43,474 nucleotides of DNA, taken from Hyphomicrobiales bacterium (lineage in GTDB: Bacteria; Pseudomonadota; Alphaproteobacteria; Rhizobiales; Rhizobiaceae). The DNA is taken from NCBI GenBank assembly GCA_900470965.1, contig UCCS01000010.1:1-43474 (forward strand), in the 5' to 3' direction. Made by a program: the position numbers and the translations under genes. Below are positions 41,219 through 43,474 of this stretch, in pieces (the first letter of the stretch is position 1; every line of letters starts with the position of its first letter). Below the pieces are notes generated by a model. That model was given only the letters and a program-made list of their open reading frames with translations. It was not told where the DNA came from and did no database searches.

Positions 41219-42409
41219 ATGCATATCCAGCCGCAACACCGGATCTATGTCTGCTTCTTTCTCTTCGCCGTTTCGATGGGAGCACTGCTTTCGCGCCTGC
41301 CCGACCTACAGGACGCCCTGGGCGTCAACAAATCCGAACTCGGCCTCACGCTGATCGGCGCAGCGATCGGTGCGTTGATTTCCTTGACATTCGCGTCGCC
41401 GCTGATTGCGCGCTTCGGCGCGCGCAAGACGGCGTTCCTGACGGTGCTCGGCACGTCCGCGCTACTGGCAACCATTCCCTGGGCCAATGCCGCCTGGCTG
41501 GTTTTCTTCATCCTCTTCTGTGAAGGCTTGCTAGCCGGCGCCCTGGAGATCAATCTCAATGTCGAGATCGATCGCATCGAAGCCCAACTCGGCCGCGGCG
41601 TGATGAACAGGGCACATGGCTTCTGGAGCCTTGGATTCTTCCTGACCGCACTCGTCGGCTCTGCCGTTCGTCAGGCGGGCGTGCCAATGCATCTGCATCT
41701 TGCGCTGACATTCACTTTCGTCTTGATCGTCGGCATTGTCGTCATCTCGGGCATAGAGAATGCGCCGGCCCGTGCCGGAGTTGAGCATGTGGAAGGCCCA
41801 AGTATCGCGCTGCCGACATGGGGGCTCATGCCACTTTGCGTGATCGGCATTGCCGCCTTTCTGGTGGAAGGCGCAGGTATCGACTGGTCGGCGATCTATA
41901 TGCGTGACACCTTCGCGGTCGAACCCTTTATCGGCGGCCTTGGCCTGACGCTGTTCACCTTTTTCATGGCGGTCGCCCGCCTGTTCGTCGATCCGCAAGT
42001 CGACCGATTTGGCGCGCGCGCCGTCGCTACGTTTCTGCTGGTTCTCGCGGTGGTCGGGCTCTGCGCCGTCTGGCTTGCGCCACACCCCTATGTCGCACTG
42101 TTCGGTTTTGCGCTGATGGGCGGCGGCTGCAGCGCGGTCTATCCGCTCGCTGTTTCTGCGGCGGCACAACGAACTGATCGCCCGGCCCATCTCAATGTCG
42201 CGGCTCTCGGGCAGATGTCCTTCGTCGTATTCTTCCTGGCCCCGCCCCTTCTCGGCTTTGTCGCCGAACATGCCGGCATCAGAGTTTCCTACCTTGTCTG
42301 CCTGCCGATCATCGTCGCAGCCCTTTGTTTGACAAAGGCGTTGAAGCCGCGCGCCGTTGACAACAAGGAGGATACCGAGGACGAAGCCAGTCAGGCCGCA
42401 TGCGGATAG
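41219..42409 (+). CDS. Major facilitator superfamily transporter (YbjJ/fucose-permease-like)
   Basis: 396-residue inner-membrane transporter with about 12 hydrophobic spans. FLFAVSMGALLSRLPDLQDALGVNKSELGLTLIGAAIGAL and FGARKTAFLTVLGTSALLA (loop 2-3) resemble the E. coli YbjJ group. NRAHGFWSLGFFLTALVGS and DWSAIYMRDTF are also typical of that group. Substrate unknown. The frame opens at 41153, but ATG 41219 has GGAG 8 bases upstream and starts just before the first span. Convergent with the LacI-type regulator, 11 bases between the two ends. Confidence 0.9.
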   Translation: MHIQPQHRIYVCFFLFAVSMGALLSRLPDLQDALGVNKSELGLTLIGAAIGALISLTFASPLIARFGARKTAFLTVLGTSALLATIPWANAAWLVFFILFCEGLLAGALEINLNVEIDRIEAQLGRGVMNRAHGFWSLGFFLTALVGSAVRQAGVPMHLHLALTFTFVLIVGIVVISGIENAPARAGVEHVEGPSIALPTWGLMPLCVIGIAAFLVEGAGIDWSAIYMRDTFAVEPFIGGLGLTLFTFFMAVARLFVDPQVDRFGARAVATFLLVLAVVGLCAVWLAPHPYVALFGFALMGGGCSAVYPLAVSAAAQRTDRPAHLNVAALGQMSFVVFFLAPPLLGFVAEHAGIRVSYLVCLPIIVAALCLTKALKPRAVDNKEDTEDEASQAACG

Positions 42410-42420
42410 ACCGTGCCGGC

Positions 42421-43434
42421 TTAGGATTGATCGCCCTGGCCGGCAGACCGGCGAATGATGAGCGTACACGGCAATCTCTCGACGCCAGGTTGGACCGGCT
42501 CACCTTTCGAGAGAGCGAGGATCGCAAGCCCGGCGCGGTGACCGAGTTCCTTGAGTTCCATGTCAACGGTCGTGAGCGGCGGGCGTGTCTGCCGTGAGAC
42601 GACTTCCCAATTGTCGAACCCGACGACCGCAACGTCGCCGGGGATGGAGACGTTTCTGTCGCGCAGCGCATCGATGACGCCGCGAGCGATCTCGTCGCTG
42701 CCACAGAAGATCGCATCCGGTTTGGCCCCCGATCGCGAGAATACCGTCTCGATCGCCGCATGCCCCCATTCTTCCGACCAGTCACCGAACATGACCTCGG
42801 CCGTCTGTCCAACGAGCTCCCGATAGGCCTCGGCGCGAATACAGGCGGCGCGATAGTTCTGCTCACCGGCAATGTGCAGGATGCGGGAGCGGCCAAGGCT
42901 CTGGAGATGTTCAACCGCAAGCCGCGCACCTTGAGCGTCATCGGGATGAAAGCTGACGCTGTCCGCGGGTCCCTGCGCGAAGACATAGACGGCTGGAATG
43001 CCCAATTGGGTCAGTTCCGGCGGTGGTTCCAGATCAATGCGCGTCGCGGTGAAGATGATGCCGTCGACCTGCCGGTCGCGCAGCGCCTCGAGATGCAGTC
43101 TTGCCAGCCTTGGATCATTGTTGGTGGCGCAAAGGAAAAGGGAGACGCCATGGTCAACAAGCACTTCCGATACGCCGCTCGCCATCGGTAGCGTCAGACG
43201 CCCGTATGTATCGTTGGTCAGCATGCCGATCGCATGGCTGCGCTTGGTCAACAACCCACGCGCGAGCGCGTTCGGTCGAAATCCGATCTCCTCGGCGATC
43301 CGTCGCACCTTTTCACGGGTCTCGGCATTGGTTCGCCCAGTGCCATTCAGCGCGTTCGACGCCGTTGAAATACTTACGCCCGCAGCCTTCGCAACGTCAC
43401 GGATCGTATGTCGGCTGCCACCAGATTCCTTCAA
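42421..43434 (-). CDS. LacI-family transcriptional regulator
   Basis: 337 residues: N-terminal helix-turn-helix at 10-31 (TIRDVAKAAGVSISTASNALNG) with hinge helix (RPNALARGLLTKRS), then a periplasmic-binding-protein-like sensor ending in CTLIIRRSA. The gene starts at TTG 43434, with AGGTG about 5 bases upstream; no ATG or GTG is in frame before an upstream stop. Probably regulates the convergent MFS gene or a gene beyond the window edge. Sensor ligand most likely a sugar. Confidence 0.92.
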   Translation of the reverse strand: MKESGGSRHTIRDVAKAAGVSISTASNALNGTGRTNAETREKVRRIAEEIGFRPNALARGLLTKRSHAIGMLTNDTYGRLTLPMASGVSEVLVDHGVSLFLCATNNDPRLARLHLEALRDRQVDGIIFTATRIDLEPPPELTQLGIPAVYVFAQGPADSVSFHPDDAQGARLAVEHLQSLGRSRILHIAGEQNYRAACIRAEAYRELVGQTAEVMFGDWSEEWGHAAIETVFSRSGAKPDAIFCGSDEIARGVIDALRDRNVSIPGDVAVVGFDNWEVVSRQTRPPLTTVDMELKELGHRAGLAILALSKGEPVQPGVERLPCTLIIRRSAGQGDQS

Positions 43435-43474
43435 ATTCGCACCTATTCAACTGGCTTGTTAAAACCTTTTAGCA

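Noticed and set aside
1..43474. Mobile elements, CRISPR arrays, tRNA or rRNA genes
   Set aside because: No transposase or integrase motifs, no regularly spaced repeats and no tRNA cloverleaf or rRNA sequence were recognised by eye; a dedicated search could still find a small RNA.

Overview
The window looks like a chromosome or large-replicon segment from a Rhizobiales alphaproteobacterium, most likely Rhizobium or a close relative. The signs are GC-rich coding with strong third-position bias, a high density of ABC and TRAP uptake operons each paired with a local regulator, a short protein of the DUF4167 type (a family I know mainly from Rhizobiales), and a chemoreceptor with a C-terminal NWEEF tether. 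I saw no tRNA, rRNA, CRISPR array, transposase, phage gene or plasmid origin. Genus placement is inference from gene content only.

Layout. 1-102 is the 3' end of an unidentified gene. 283-2350 is gmd-fcl, making GDP-L-fucose from GDP-mannose. 2416-4272 (-) is a GAF-GGDEF-EAL protein whose GGDEF motif is degraded while the EAL site is intact. 4468-9834 is a GntR regulator divergent from an M20 amidohydrolase and a complete polar-amino-acid ABC transporter, with a near-perfect 30-bp palindrome between them. 10103-12193 holds an orphan, a DUF309 protein and a MYG1-family protein. 12655-13877 is a 66-aa DUF4167-like gene translationally coupled to a fatty acid desaturase, with an unusual hairpin between its Shine-Dalgarno and start codon.

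13905-19712 is a LuxR-type regulator divergent from a PotABCD-type ABC transporter operon that ends in an SDR dehydrogenase. Stop codon to stop codon with it lies a minus-strand operon (24566-19709): GntR regulator, TRAP transporter dctP-dctQ-dctM and an L-idonate-5-dehydrogenase-like enzyme. Upstream on the same strand are an Ldh2-family dehydrogenase and an AraC regulator.

26827-36561 is the most coherent catabolic block. A GH4 alpha-galactosidase-like gene diverges from the AraC gene and ends in a strong intrinsic terminator. It is followed by an operon of DeoR regulator, BadF-type sugar kinase, sugar ABC binding protein, two permeases, a double-SIS aldose/ketose deaminase-isomerase, a GatZ/KbaZ protein and an MsmK/UgpC-type ATPase. 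I read this as uptake and breakdown of a galactosamine-type sugar or galactoside through tagatose phosphates. No deacetylase and no GatY/KbaY aldolase are present in the window.

36637-43434 holds a methyl-accepting chemotaxis protein, a LuxR-type regulator with a PAS-like middle, a secreted cupin protein, an MFS transporter and a LacI regulator convergent with it. Overall the window is a nutrient-scavenging region made of regulator-transporter-enzyme modules. The most unusual items are cis-regulatory (palindromes, post-binding-protein hairpins, the folded ribosome-binding-site spacer) and the incomplete amino-sugar/tagatose pathway.
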